From Pelodera strongyloides (Eukaryota > Nematoda > Chromadorea > Rhabditida > Rhabditidae), in the NCBI GenBank assembly GCA_036852015.1, contig JAANDG010000254.1, forward strand, positions 62,001 through 126,000: a stretch of 64,000 nucleotides of DNA, written 5' to 3'. Of this stretch, positions 11,748 to 24,772 are shown piece by piece. The notes beneath the pieces were generated by a model. It was not told the origin of the DNA, made no database searches, and worked only from the letters and a program-made list of their open reading frames with translations. Position numbers and translations under genes: made by a program. Position 1 is the first letter of the stretch. Every line of letters starts with the position of its first letter.

Positions 11748-11988
11748 TTTGAAAATCACTGCCGGACCTTGTCATTTACATTGACTCGAACATGGACAGG
11801 CATATTTGCCATTTTCGCAAGTGCAAATTGTCACGGATATCACTCCGTGACAGTCTCCTAATTTACCAGATTGAAAATCACTGCCGGACCTTGTCATTTA
11901 CATTGACTCGAACATGGACAGGCATATTTGCCATTTTCGCAAGTGCAAATTGTCACGGATATCACTCCGTGACAGTCTCCTAATTTAC
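11748..11988 (+). repeat. Tandem duplication spanning the left LTR junction
   Basis: A 122-bp unit occurs twice in tandem. Each copy carries about 84 bases of flank (from GAAAATCACTGCCGG to GTGCAAAT) followed by the first 38 bases of the LTR. The first copy's LTR piece (11829-11866) is therefore a fragment. Confidence 0.85.
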
Positions 11989-12531
11989 TTTAACGTAGCT
12001 TAATACCGTTCACCTTATAATAACCATTATTTTATCATAGATTCAGTTTCATTTAACTTTAGCCGTAGTTAATAACTCCCCTTTCTTCCCTTTCGAACTC
12101 CAACCATCAATCAATCAGCTTTTGGACTTGTACTATTACACTGCGCGCGCGAGCGCCGTCCCTCCTCACAAGGCCTTGCACTTATAGATTACGCAACTTT
12201 AAGAGGTGCCAAACGGCTAGATATGCAAATCACCTATGCATGTTAAGAGACCGTAGATAGGAAAAGCGTCTGGGGTAAAGCCAACACCCTTCCCGGCTTG
12301 CTAGTTCGTGCCACTCTTGTGTTTTTTGTTGGTGGCGTCAGGGATACTTTCGACAGACAACTATTCGATTACCCTTTTGAGGCTATTCTATTGATTTTAT
12401 TCTGGATAAAATAATTGTATCAAGGTGTTGTTTCGCTGTGCAATCATTGGTTGTTCTGCCACTGAATTTATCGTGTTGATATTGTACGTGTATTTTGCTA
12501 CATTTCGGTGCCTATTATTATTATTATTACA
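11951..12531 (+). repeat. 5' long terminal repeat
   Basis: 581 bases. Differs from the 3' copy by one extra ATT unit near its end and by one substitution that I noticed (TTTTGG versus TTCTGG). The tip TGTCACGGA...TCCGTGACA forms a perfect 9-bp inverted repeat. Confidence 0.92.
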
Positions 12532-12534
12532 TGG

Positions 12535-12605
12535 TGCACCGTCCGGGAATCGAACCCGGGTCACCCGCGTGGGAGGCGAGAATTCTACCACTGAACCAAC
12601 GGTGC
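12535..12605 (-). tRNA. Full-length tRNA-Gly(CCC) sequence forming an extended primer-binding site
   Basis: On the minus strand the 71 bases fold as a perfect tRNA: 7-bp acceptor stem GCACCGT/ACGGTGC, discriminator A, anticodon loop CTCCCAC (anticodon CCC) and T-arm CCGGG-TTCGATT-CCCGG. It is followed by CCA (TGG at 12532-12534 on plus), which eukaryotic tRNA genes do not encode. TGG directly abuts the 5' LTR, so this is the retrotransposon primer-binding site grown to the whole tRNA, not an ordinary tRNA gene. Gene finders would call it a tRNA gene, and its internal A and B boxes could still be active. Confidence 0.88.
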
Positions 12606-13362
12606 TGCAAGACGACGTCATTTCGCGAACAATCGCACAGTTCTGACTGGCATCCAGAGGACGATCACCCCTAGAGGAACCAAGACGGTCACGTGTTTCT
12701 TAGGGAAAAGGAAGCCAGAACTCCACGATTTTCACGAATTGTCGAATAGTGAGGCGAATGCTACTGATGCTACACTCGAAGTTCTTCACAAGAAAACTGA
12801 CGATGAAGAAGAAGATGAGGAAGAAGAGGAAGACGAATCCCCTGTGGTCGTGCAGATGAAAAGCGCTCCTACTGAGTTGCTGCCGCTCGAAGACATTTCT
12901 GACGATGAGTGAGGCTATATTTCGGTATTCATATTCGTATTCTGCTGCTATGAGCCCCTTCCCCTTCCCTTTTTTTTAGGCTAATTTCGATCTTCAAGAG
13001 TCATCCTCGGTACGTAGGTTTAACGTGTTTTCTGATTATTGTATTATCTTGATAGATTTCTCTCGTAATTATTGTACTGTTATAAATTTGTTGCCTTAAC
13101 ATGCGCTCATTGAATTTTATTCGTTGCTGTTGATATTTTATGTTGCTTAATTCATTTTTTTTTTCTCACGTTGTTGTGCTTCGCTTCTTCTTATTTGTTG
13201 CTAAATTTCGCTTAAACGTTATTCCTTCATTATAATCGCTTATTCTATATTGTTAATTATATATCTCCTTCTTTCGGTAATTTTGCTGTATTTCTTGTAA
13301 TTCACCCATATTCGGTTACTGTAATTCCAATAGCACATATACATTTTTTTGTCGGGGGGGAG

Positions 13363-13940
13363 TGTCACGGATATCACTCCGTGACAGTCTCCTAATTTAC
13401 TTTAACGTAGCTTAATACCGTTCACCTTATAATAACCATTATTTTATCATAGATTCAGTTTCATTTAACTTTAGCCGTAGTTAATAACTCCCCTTTCTTC
13501 CCTTTCGAACTCCAACCATCAATCAATCAGCTTCTGGACTTGTACTATTACACTGCGCGCGCGAGCGCCGTCCCTCCTCACAAGGCCTTGCACTTATAGA
13601 TTACGCAACTTTAAGAGGTGCCAAACGGCTAGATATGCAAATCACCTATGCATGTTAAGAGACCGTAGATAGGAAAAGCGTCTGGGGTAAAGCCAACACC
13701 CTTCCCGGCTTGCTAGTTCGTGCCACTCTTGTGTTTTTTGTTGGTGGCGTCAGGGATACTTTCGACAGACAACTATTCGATTACCCTTTTGAGGCTATTC
13801 TATTGATTTTATTCTGGATAAAATAATTGTATCAAGGTGTTGTTTCGCTGTGCAATCATTGGTTGTTCTGCCACTGAATTTATCGTGTTGATATTGTACG
13901 TGTATTTTGCTACATTTCGGTGCCTATTATTATTATTACA
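13363..13940 (+). repeat. 3' long terminal repeat
   Basis: 578 bases, preceded by a GGGGGGGAG polypurine tract and followed by the CAAAT duplication. The near-identity of the LTRs implies a recent insertion. Confidence 0.92.
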
Positions 13941-14820
13941 CAAATCGCATACATCGACAGACCATTACATAAAATCATTCGTTACAGTAATATGCCAGTG
14001 ACCATAGGCGATTTTTATTCTAATAAAGTCTAGTTATGAGATAAAGCTTACTACGCAATAAGCTGCCCTATACTAGATCGAAAAAAAGTAAAACCGAAGG
14101 TAGGAACACATTATCACCTCTCTAAATTAAAAACAAAACCACATGGGGTCAAACAGAGTATCACTCAAACACTACTTCAAAAACCAAGGAACCGTTACAT
14201 ACGAAGGCAACGCCCGGCCTTCTATGCAATACTGTGTGTAGGATGGTGTGTGTACTGTAGTGGTGTGGTGTAGAATAACACAGACGAGTACATGTTTATG
14301 CTGTATAGTTCGTACCTGCTATAAGGACAGCATGAGGCACACTGAGGATAGAGGGCGGCTGCCCTCTCTCATCGACGTAACGTGAGAGAGCATCCGCCTA
14401 GTGAGAGAGAGACATGCTAGGGCCGTCCGACTGGCTATGGTGTAATGCCAGCCGGCCTACCCGCTACAGAACATTTTCACGATATTATAATCAGAGGATA
14501 TTTAATCAGAATCATATACGACAAACATCCGATCCACATAAAACCCCCTACAAATCTCCGATAGCAGTACGGTAACCAAAACCAACCATTCACAACCTCT
14601 TCTCATATACAGTAAACACTTTATTTATATGTACAAGAATATCAGAGCATAACAATTCCACTATAACAAGTTTAACAATAAATGAGTTCAGGTAGATGAT
14701 ATAGAGTCATAATCAACAAATCAACAAAGAAATTTAAGGCCAACTGTTTGTGAAAACAAGATAAATCTCCGGGAAAGCACAACAAATTAGAACATAAGCA
14801 AGTGAAATATGGTCTGAGTT

Positions 14821-14977
14821 CAGAAGCCATATTCACCAACACACATAGCATAGAGCCCTCCCTAGGGTCACTAGCGCTCTGAATCTCTTCTGCTCTCCCA
14901 CTCTCTACGCACCCTTTAGTTCCCTGGGGAGGCAAAGGAGGGCTCCCTACGTGTTGGTGAATATGGCCTCTGATCAA
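14821..14977. mobile_element. AGGCCATATTCACC-type element
   Basis: Ends CAGAAGCCATATTCACCAAC and GTTGGTGAATATGGCCTCTG; GGGAGGG and CCCTCC inner arms. Relatives at 53507-53637, 35888-36022, 24830-24955, 63283-63400 and near 3410-3600. Confidence 0.65.
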
Positions 14978-15215
14978 AACTCTAAATAACATAAACTAAA
15001 GAAAGCACTCAACTCAAGCGATCGCAAACCATAAAGTAACTAAATCCCAAAGAATATAGTGAACTAAGAGAAAGCAGAAAGCATAAAAACCTTCTTATTT
15101 CAAATAACAATTGCCTAAAACATCCGAAGCACAAAACAGGGATTTTGCGCAGTGGCAAGAATAAAATTAATTGTAAGATCATAGTTCCAACTCGCGGCGA
15201 AGCAACGATTTAGCA

Positions 15216-15461
15216 AGGGCGCATTCCATATGAACATTTTCCGGAAAAAGAAAGAAAAAAAAATGGTTCAGGATGGACACCAAGAAAAAAATAATACATA
15301 ATTGTCGAAAAGGCAAATGTTCTGTAATTGAAACTAAAATCAATCGATCATTTGCATGTGGATGCGTGGCAATTGCATTCTTTTCTGGTGGTCCATCTCG
15401 AACAAGAAGTTTTCTTTTTCTTTTCCGGAAAATAGGAAAATGTCCATCTCGAATGCGCCCA
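15216..15461. mobile_element. GGGCGC-type inverted-repeat element
   Basis: AGGGCGCATTC...GAATGCGCCC with mirrored TTTTCCGGAAAA arms inside. Confidence 0.6.
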
Positions 15462-15763
15462 AAGACTAGGAGATGCACGATAGTTTAAAACACATAAAGC
15501 GAGTAAAATCCACAAAAGAACTAAACAGAAAATTAGTGCTTACCGCCTAGAGTAAAGACCCCGCAAATAGAGAAAAAGAGGGGGCAGGGCAGGCAGCAAC
15601 ATACCACTTACACTAGTTCTAATCTGGGATTTGCATATTGCAAAACAGAGGTGACACGCCAACAAATGCGTTAATAAATACCTTGAAACATGTAACTATT
15701 TGGGGCTTCTAGGTGACACACGGATTCTACATAAATAAACTTATTCTCACACATTACCGTATC

Positions 15764-18700
15764 CTAAGACCCACCCTTAAATACAGTAGCCATCTTCCTC
15801 GCTCGCTTTCTCTGAATCTCTTCTCCGTCACTTCGTCTCGGCCTCTTCTTTTCCTTCGTTGTCTGCGACTCTCGCCGTGCCCGTGCTGCTGATCGCGTTT
15901 CTCTTCTGGATGGCGTCACCACGTCATCGTTCTCCATCTCTTTATCATTGAAATCCGCATCTCTAATCATCTGATCTTCCGTGTCTACATTTTCTTTTCT
16001 CTCAACATCGTTCTTGGTCGGTTCATTCGTCTAGAAATTAAACTTCGTCGATTAAAAACTCGAACATCAGCAGCTCTCAAGTACTACCGCTGAAGTATCA
16101 AAACTAACGCAAAACACATGACAGTCCTCATTGTACAGAACGCAACATATTCTCCGGTGCGTAGATTCAAATTTCAAATTCAAATTCAAATTTTCACTCC
16201 CCCTCCTTGCCCACATACTTTTGAACTAACCAACTACCACCCTCTTCTTAAAGCAGAATACCGGCTGGTTGTTTGAAACATATCGTCAGCTCTTTCGACA
16301 CTCGAATTTAGCTCGATTTTTGTTCTAATTTATGATCATTCGTTTAAGTTGTATAAGAATAATGGGGCACTCGATGCATTTCAAAAACCGGAAGCTATTC
16401 CACTTTGACACAAATCCCTAATCTGCACACAACTTACCGGTGTATCGTTCGTAGACGGCGTCCGCTTCCGCAACGTCATTAACGTGACATCATCGTCGTT
16501 GGAGTCAGCACCAGCACCGTTGTCCCCGTGTACATTCTTCTGCTCCTCTCCCTTATCTCCATTCATTCGGTCGTCCTTATTCTTCTCATGAGCCACCTAG
16601 ATACAACAAATCAAGACAAAATTACACAAAAAAAAAAAACAATACGACAAACTACCCACCCGGGCCACGAGAAACCGCACCCTGTACTTTAAAGCGAAAT
16701 GCTAGCCCCTTTGGAAAATTTGCATATGATAAGCAAATCCTATGTATCCTATGCTAATTTTGTACGATCGTCCACGGCAATCGTACAAAATTAGCATAGG
16801 ATACATAGGATTTGCTTATCATATGCAAATTTTCCAAAGGGGCTAGCATTTCGCTTTAAGCTGTCACAAGGTTACCCGTCGTCAGCGGAAAAATGACCTA
16901 GTTCTACCACTACTAGATCTACGTACGTGTAATCCTTACATAAACAGTGTTATTCATATGATCTAACCTCTTCACTGACACTGTTCGTATTAGTTGAATC
17001 TTCCGCTACCGCTTCCGGATCCTGACTAGTCGATGTGTTAGTATTCGTTGAATCTTCCGCTACCGCTTCCGGATCCTGACTAGTCGATGTGTTAGTATTC
17101 GTTGGATCTTCCGCTAGCGCTTCCGGATACTGACTCGTCGACGCCAACTCCTCCACCTTCACACCTCCATGACGCATAACTATATGCAAATCGAGGTCAA
17201 CACTGGTTCGAGCGGCAAAGTGACATTGCAAACATCTAAACAGATTTATTACTTAAAGCAAAATACCGGCCGATTTTTGGAACACATCGAGTACACCAGA
17301 ATTCTTATGCAGCTTATGCAAATGAATATAAATTAGAATAAAAAATCGAGCTAACTTTGAGTAAAAAATTAGCATAAATACAAGAATTCAGTTGTCCACG
17401 ATGCATTTCAAAAATCGGCCGGTATTTCGCTTTAAGATGCATAAAAGGTCACCATCCAAAAATGGCAAGTATTTCCTCAATCCTCACTTAGGACTTTACT
17501 TTTTTCTCACATGGACCTGAGCTCATCAATGATCTGCCAATCTGCAATTGACCAACTCCAAACAATAAAGGTGGAATATTCAGATTTAAAAATACAGTAC
17601 CTACTAACTATAGCTCAGTAAAGCTTAAGTACCTATTTAAATAAAGTGCCTATAGCCATAGCTATAGTGAAACTTCAGTATAGCTGCTACGACGGTAAAG
17701 CTTCACTACCTATTCTTCGCCTCCAAATCTATTCGAAATACGTTCTCGGGTGAGGAAGACGATGCCGAAACCGAGCTTTCTCTCGAACTCTTTTTCTCGT
17801 GTTGAGTAACACTATTCTTCACCTGGAACGTAACTTTTTTAACACTTAAAGCGGTATTGTAACTATACGCATAACCCATATATCCTACGTAATTGATGCC
17901 GGAAGCCTGCCGGACGGGCACCAAATCTGCATAGGGTACACAGGATATGCGTGCCATATACAAATTTCCCAAAGTAGGACAATAATGCTTAAAAATCAAA
18001 ATAGGCGTCTAGAAACATCCGCCACAGTAAGATGTTATTTAAATAATATCAGACGATTACTGTAGGTTGCTCATCGGCTAAACAATACGTTTTGAGGTAT
18101 AATCCAAATTAACTAGAACAAATTAACCTAAACCATATAAGCAAAAATAAGAATTGCACAATCTAGAACAAAAACGACAGTAAAGGTACCGTACCTCCTT
18201 TTTCACGACCACAGACCGACCAACATCAACACGAGAAGGCGTACTTGTAGTTGACGATGATGAAGTACTGTAAAACCTGATTGCTATAATTGGAAACTGA
18301 ATTTAGGTTCTAGGGTTCTAAGGTTTTAAACTAGTATATTAATCACCAAATCTGGGTAGCCATAGCACAAAACTATGCGGAAAATGAACACAACGACAAA
18401 AAGACTTCACTAAAGAAGCGAGCCATTCATACACTAATGGCTAATATCATCTACTACAAATTCTAATGTTCACAGTTCAAACAATAATACAAAAATTCAA
18501 ATACCTGGGAAGGAGCTCAGGATGCTGCCTTTGACTGTGCTTATATAAATCGTTGATAATAGCACAGCTCACACCACACTGTGCACAAACCAACGCGGGT
18601 TTCTGCAAAATAATTACCTGTTTAGCTCGTTCATAACTAAAAAAAATCGACTAGTAAGTAGGACACTGATAAGTATGCAACAGTCATAACGGCGTGAGCA

Positions 18701-21700
18701 TCTCTATACAACATGTTAACTACAGATTATGAAGTAGGCGTGACTTATCACAAAGGGCAAAAACAGCATAAAAGTACATAATCGAGTGCTAAGATTTTGA
18801 AGATGTCGTTACTTTTATCCTTTTCATATATTTCGATATTATTGTTTCTATTATTACCAAATAAAACTCACATTTCGCACATCAGAAAGCGTAAGCGATG
18901 CATCAAAGTCCAACAGTGGCACGTGCGTCTTTAGTGCGTCAACTTCGCTGAACAATCACAATCACGGCATTAACAAATCAGGCACAATTCACAATAAATA
19001 GTGCAAGCGTTCAGGGCCCTAAATAAGGCAACATCAACAGTTCTAGGCCATAAAGCCAGAAAATATACTACTCAAATCATAGCACAAAGCACCCCGCCAA
19101 ATGCGGACACTCATATATATATCATCTCCCGGTCTAGCCATCACCCTTCTGGTAGGGTAAATCACCTCCCGAAAAAACTGTTAAAACCGCAATCCCAATA
19201 TGCAAATTAGTCTGAATGACCTCCCGCCGAAGGCATCTACCAACGTACCAACTCCCCAAAATTTTGAGATGTGGACCTAATTAAATAAAAATTAAATAAT
19301 CTAAAAACTCACTACATCTCCTTAAATTCCGACACGCACTTTGCATCCGATCGATGTTTCGACAGCACATGGCACGCAAAGAGAACGGCGTTATCGTAAC
19401 GCTGAAAAGTTAATTAATTAAGACTAAGCCTAAGCCTAAGCCTCTTTCACCCGGGGAAGCCAGAGTCCCAAAGAGTGTTACCTGTTACCACATCACATGC
19501 TCACTTTATCTAACTATAAAAGTACAATGCAGGCATAAACTTGGCATGAGCATTCCCAATACGCCTAAAAAATAAATGCCAAACAAAGCCAACCTCACTC
19601 GTGGCAAACGTGTAGCTACACCACGCACATGTGACACGAGACTTGTTACTGAAAAGAATCACTTTTAACTTTAAAATGCATTTTCACACTATGGTACCAT
19701 TTTCAAAGAGCACCATAGTACTAACAATAAGCATACCATGATACCATTTTATTCAAGGACGCTTTACTAAAGAACAGCGTTCAACAAACATTTTAGTGCC
19801 AATTTAGAGATCATCTGCCACATTTTGGTGTCAAATTAGTACACGCATTGACACTGCATAAGATAAATGTGAAAAGACATGATATCCATCCATGATAGTC
19901 ACGACAAAGCAATCAGAAATAGATTTATTTAAAAAAAAAATTTATGCAAACCTAATTTCTCCTCTTCCCGAAGGCAAACGTGGAGTAGAAGCACAAGACT
20001 TCCCAGATTTCAAATTCGCACTGAAAGTAAAAAGGTGTTACCGAAAAACGAGTCTGATCAATATACTTAACTGTAACGGGACAGAAATTTAATTTTCAAA
20101 AGTATACTTTTTGAGTTTGAGACACATCACATCACTAAAAACGCAATATCTAGTCTTACGGACCGCTAGAAAAGGTTAGATTCGACAGGTCGGTTACCCA
20201 CGCCAGCGTTTGGTCTGCAATCTGCATATGAACGCTTATCATAACAAGTGTGGAGAGTAAAAAAAAGTACTTACTTTCTAAATCCAAACAAACAAAACTA
20301 AACTTTAAGAAAAACATACCTTCTTACGACATGATAACGGGTCCAATGGAAGGGAAAACTGTACGAATCCTGAAACATTAAATAAATGTTGAAAAAGTGT
20401 GAGATGAAACAATTGTGAAAGTGAACTGCGCATAGGACTGTAGGGGTTCAAGGTGCGGTAAGGTCACTCGGGTCAATCCAGATTCATTTTTAATTCTTTC
20501 AGCTTTCGTTTTCCATCAAAAAATTTACCTTTCAAATAATTTAACGCGAAATACCGGCCGATTCTTGAAACACATCGAGTAGACCAGCATTCTTACGCAG
20601 CTTATGCAAATGCATTAATGGATATAAATTAGAATAAAAAATCGAGCTAAATTCGAGCAACCCACTGTCCACGATGCGTTTCAAAAACCGGCCGGTATTT
20701 CGCTTTAAACATGTCGTTCTTACCTCACACTCGCTGCAGTAAATTTCACAGGATCCCTTATTCAGCGACAACTCGAGACTTTTCGAGGGATCAACTGGGA
20801 AGGACGTGTCCGTTATCATTGAAACCGGCCTTGAATGAAACAAATAATAAAAATGAACAATAATATCAATACCCAACCTTTTGCAAAAAAAAATTGACCC
20901 TGAACATGGTCTGCTTGAGACAAGTGGTGTATATTCTCGATTCAATTAAAGCGAAATGCTAGCCCCCTTGGAAAATTTGCATATGATAAGCAAATCCTAT
21001 GTATCCTATGCGAATTCTGTACGATCGTCCACGACAATCGTAAAAAATTAGAATAGGATTTGCTTATCAACTTATCATATGCAAATTTTCCAAAGGGGCT
21101 AGCATTTTGTTTTAACAAAGGACCTACATTCGCGGCATTCGGGATATCGAAGTACGTTACTTTAGTAGTACGTTCTAAGGTCAAATTTACTTATTTATTT
21201 AAATAAACAAAAATAATTCCAACTACCCGTATAAAAACAAAACAGCAAGCCAGAAAAGAGTTAAAATGCAAAAGTAAACAAGAAAAGAAAATATTCAAAA
21301 AAAAAGGAACTCACAATTTCCCAACTTCGACTGCAAGTTTCTTCTCTCCTTCTTCTAGATGCTTGCTCAAAATGTGCATCAACATCGAATATGCAGCAGG
21401 GAAATTCGCCTTGTTATACGGTATTTTCACCGTACAACCAAATCCACACTGGAGACTACTGAAAATAAATATTTATGAAAGAATTACAGAGACATGTCAC
21501 ATGCTTTATAACAATTGCACACCCATGCATGACTATGCAAAATATCATATACTCTGTGCCGGAAGAGAAGAGAAGCCCAAGATCCGAAGAATACTAGAAT
21601 ACCAGCGGGCCAATAGAATAGTATACAACATCTCAATTATTCTCAATATCATTTGATCTTTCTTCTTTACGGGTTACGTCGCAGCAATAATCTATTATGC

Positions 21701-24700
21701 ACAACTGCGGAAAACTGCGGAACTGCGGAATGTTTCACCGCTTCGGTAAATGGGTCGAAAATTGCATACGATATTTGATACCGCTTGCTTCTTTTTTTTT
21801 TGACAAGATCTGTGACCTACCGAACCGACACACGCTAGATAAAAAAGTGAAACCGGACGCTGTACGGCAAACGCCCAATGAATAAACTAGAAACTCACGT
21901 TGTTAATCCGTGATCAATCCGTTCGGTTAAAGTAGCATGACGGCGAGCGTGCCGAGCAGCTGCCTAAAATGTTGGTAAACATTTTATTTTAAAAAAAGTA
22001 ACTAATACCAAACACAAACACTCGCATAAAAATGTTCATCACTTACAGATATACTGAGCAAGAATAATCAAGATCAAGATTATTTATATGCTTACTCGAA
22101 CCTCTCTTTGTCTCTTACTCAAACCCAAGATCACGAAAACGAATCATAATTCCCATTTTAACAAATAGCTCTCAACACATATGAATAGCTGAGTTGTTGT
22201 TCCAATTACGGCACAAAAGTTGAGAAAAAACCCAAGAAACGTAGTGAAAACTGAAAACTCACAAAGGTAAAAGTAAATCTCTCTTTACATTTCGAGCACT
22301 GAATCACCGGGGGCTTTGTATCATCATCTTCAGCAGCGTTATTGAGCTCGACCGACTTCTCCACGTCCCAAAACGGATACGCTGAGGACAGGGCTGCCGT
22401 CTTTCTGAAAATGGAAATTTGATCGATATCGAAGTGTAACGAATGTAACGATTAATTATTCATCTAAAGTCGATATTAGTTTAACTAGTTAATTAACTAA
22501 TATTCCTAATAAAAAAGATCATACAAATATAAAGAGGCTATCTCCCAATCGAAACCATTACAAATCTCTCGACGAGCAATATTGATCGGATTGCTGCGGA
22601 AACAATAAGTTCGAACGTACTCGTACGAAACCGAAGACTAGACTAGAGTTATGGTGTAGAAAAATGAACTATGGTAATCTAAAACTAACGCCAATTCGCT
22701 CGCCACATCGTAGGCATTCTTCTCTCCGGCGTGCTTGAACAAGATATGAGCGACAATGGAAGCCTCATCGGAATAGTGAATCGAATGGCGCCATTGTTGC
22801 GTACAGAACGGACAGGCCACCGTGCTCTTTCTGAAAACACGAAAGAACAAAGTTTTTTGTCTTCGGGTAACCTCACTGTTGACTTACATCAGGTAACCTG
22901 GATTCGTAACTCGTAACAAGATTCGTAACTTCTAATAAGCAACCCACTCTGTCTTGACGGGAGTCGACGTAGACGGAGAACTGTGCAACTTCACCAATGT
23001 TTTGCGACGTTCCGTTGAAGCGATGCGATTAAACTAAAAGGCGAAACATTATCTTCAACCAAGTATACAATAGGTGAGCAAATTAAGGCCGGAGGACAAA
23101 ATGCCTCACAAATAAGCAGAAACACTGCGAGCCTGCTAGTATCTCAAGACTTCAAGGCGTTTTCCCGAAAAACCCATCAAAACGTTAGTTAATGCAAAGG
23201 CCTGACGCCTGAGTCTTCACCTTCAACACGACATACTGGCGCTCCTAAACACTATGACACACATCGATATACCTTCTACCTCAAAACAACCAACCTTGAC
23301 ACCATTCCTAACAACAGTCTCCTTCTGTAGTGCAAACGAGAGCAGACAACTGTCAAAGTGTTGTTTCAAACTGAACAGTTTTAGGTTACGGTACGGAGTG
23401 ACTCCTTCACACGACGCACACGCCAGCTTCTTCTAAAAGGCGGAGCAGATAAAGGGAAAGATGAACACGATGCTGACAGCTGGCTGGGTATTAGTTTAGT
23501 ACATAGCTAAGATTTCATCTAGTCAGGTATTCACATAGATTGTAGAGTAATGTTTCATAATTGTTCCTCAAATAGCATACTAGGACTCACTGTCTACTTA
23601 TTAAACCGTTCAATACCGACCAATTGTGTTCGACTCACCTCCGACGCCAATGCCGAAAATTAAAGCAAAGGGAAAGAACAAACAAAAACATATATAATGT
23701 TAATCGAAGCAACTTACATTCTCTCCAGGTTCGAGGCGAAAGGGAAGTGGATCCACGTGGGTGTTTGATGAAACCGACTGAGCTAATCGATATCTAAAGT
23801 GTTTTAAAGGTAAGTCAAGACAAACATTAAAAGAAGCCACACAAAAATCCCCCTCCCCCTCGCCTTGCAGACACAAAAACTAAAGTCTCACACAGTATTC
23901 AGAATGTAGGTGTCCGGCTACAAAAATACGTGTCATACCGCTTTAATAATAAAATATGATACTCACCGTTTGTACTCGACAATCTCTTTGACAACTTCCT
24001 CCTCAGCGTGACACGAGAGAATGTGCCAAAACAATCGAATCTCCTTCTCCTTAGTACCAACCGAAGTGTCGATGTGAAGGGCTTTCTGAGATATGATAAA
24101 ATCCGACGTTGTAGGACATTGGATCCACCCACATAATTAGTCATACATGGTGAGTTTCTGTTTTAATTGTATGTGTTTACACTTCAACGTTTAAGTGTAC
24201 ACTTAAACTTACACTGCAACTTTTACACACATCTAAAAAAAACCATGATTATAATAAAAATTACCTTGCAAAATGTGCAGAACGACCTGGCGCAGAATTC
24301 GCTAACAATGTTCGTCGCCACTTCGGAAAGTGGTGGAGGTGGCGGCCTGAAACAAATCATCATTATCATAAACGCGATTTACATTCTTGAGGTAGTCGTA
24401 ATTAGCTTGCAAACCAAAAGGTACCCTAAGATGTTACCTCAATATATCACATACGAAGCTGAAACTGATAAACATAAAAACGCAAACACAATTAACATAA
24501 CAAACTGAATTAACCAGAACCGTTTTGAACCAAGTTTTGATAACTGTCGTCAGTCGTGGCACTAACAAAACACAACAATCAACTAGAATGCAATTGAACA
24601 GTTCCTAAAGCAAGGCTTACAGCACTTGGAGACATACCGGACCGTAACACACAATGAATCAGTAAGGTAACCCACCCGTCCCACGTATACTTCTGTATAA

Positions 24701-24772
24701 TCCGCTGCATCGACTCTTTTCGCCTTTCTCCAAGGGTAGACGTCGACGGTGTGGTGGATGTGTTCGCAAGGG
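15764..24772 (-). CDS. Zinc-finger giant, C-terminal block (exons 34-58)
   Basis: Exons: 24638-24772, 24531-24561 (weak), 24265-24346, 23967-24085, 23718-23793, 23295-23432, 22948-23033, 22690-22830, 22263-22404, 21899-21963, 21315-21458, 21124-21159 (weak), 20878-20910 (weak), 20724-20829, 20320-20369, 19952-20020, 19594-19648, 19313-19401, 18872-18947, 18505-18602, 18195-18267, 17710-17822, 16968-17235, 16438-16596, 15764-16030. Clear fingers: CPFC...HILFKH, CSKC...RHARRH (split over two exons), CGFGC...HILSKH, CSEC...H, CAWC...HVLSKH, CAQCG...HSQRQH and CLQC...HIVMRH. Introns repeatedly fall just after the CxxC half. The exon at 16968-17235 has three 18-residue repeats. The last exon could instead end with a donor at 15774 (GTGGGT), but the in-frame TAG ten bases further on is simpler. 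Confidence 0.68.

Larger units (their letters stand above)
11951..13940 (+). mobile_element. Recent LTR retrotransposon, internally deleted
   Basis: Two near-identical LTRs (11951-12531 and 13363-13940) start TGT and end ACA. They are flanked by a perfect 5-bp target duplication CAAAT (11946-11950 and 13941-13945). The internal part is only 831 bases. It has a primer-binding site directly after the 5' LTR, then about 310 bases open in frame to a TGA at 12910-12912 encoding a basic then very acidic C-terminus (GKRKPELHDF, KKTDDEEEDEEEEEDES), then an untranslated stretch and a G-rich polypurine tract (13354-13362). Gag, protease, reverse transcriptase and most of integrase are missing, so it cannot move on its own. 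The residual frame is probably the end of pol. The 5-bp duplication fits Ty3/gypsy or BEL/Pao elements. Confidence 0.92.

Noticed and set aside
12535..12605. An ordinary genomic tRNA-Gly gene
   Set aside because: It includes the complement of CCA and abuts the LTR end, so it is a retrotransposon primer-binding-site copy. I still listed it because gene finders would report it.
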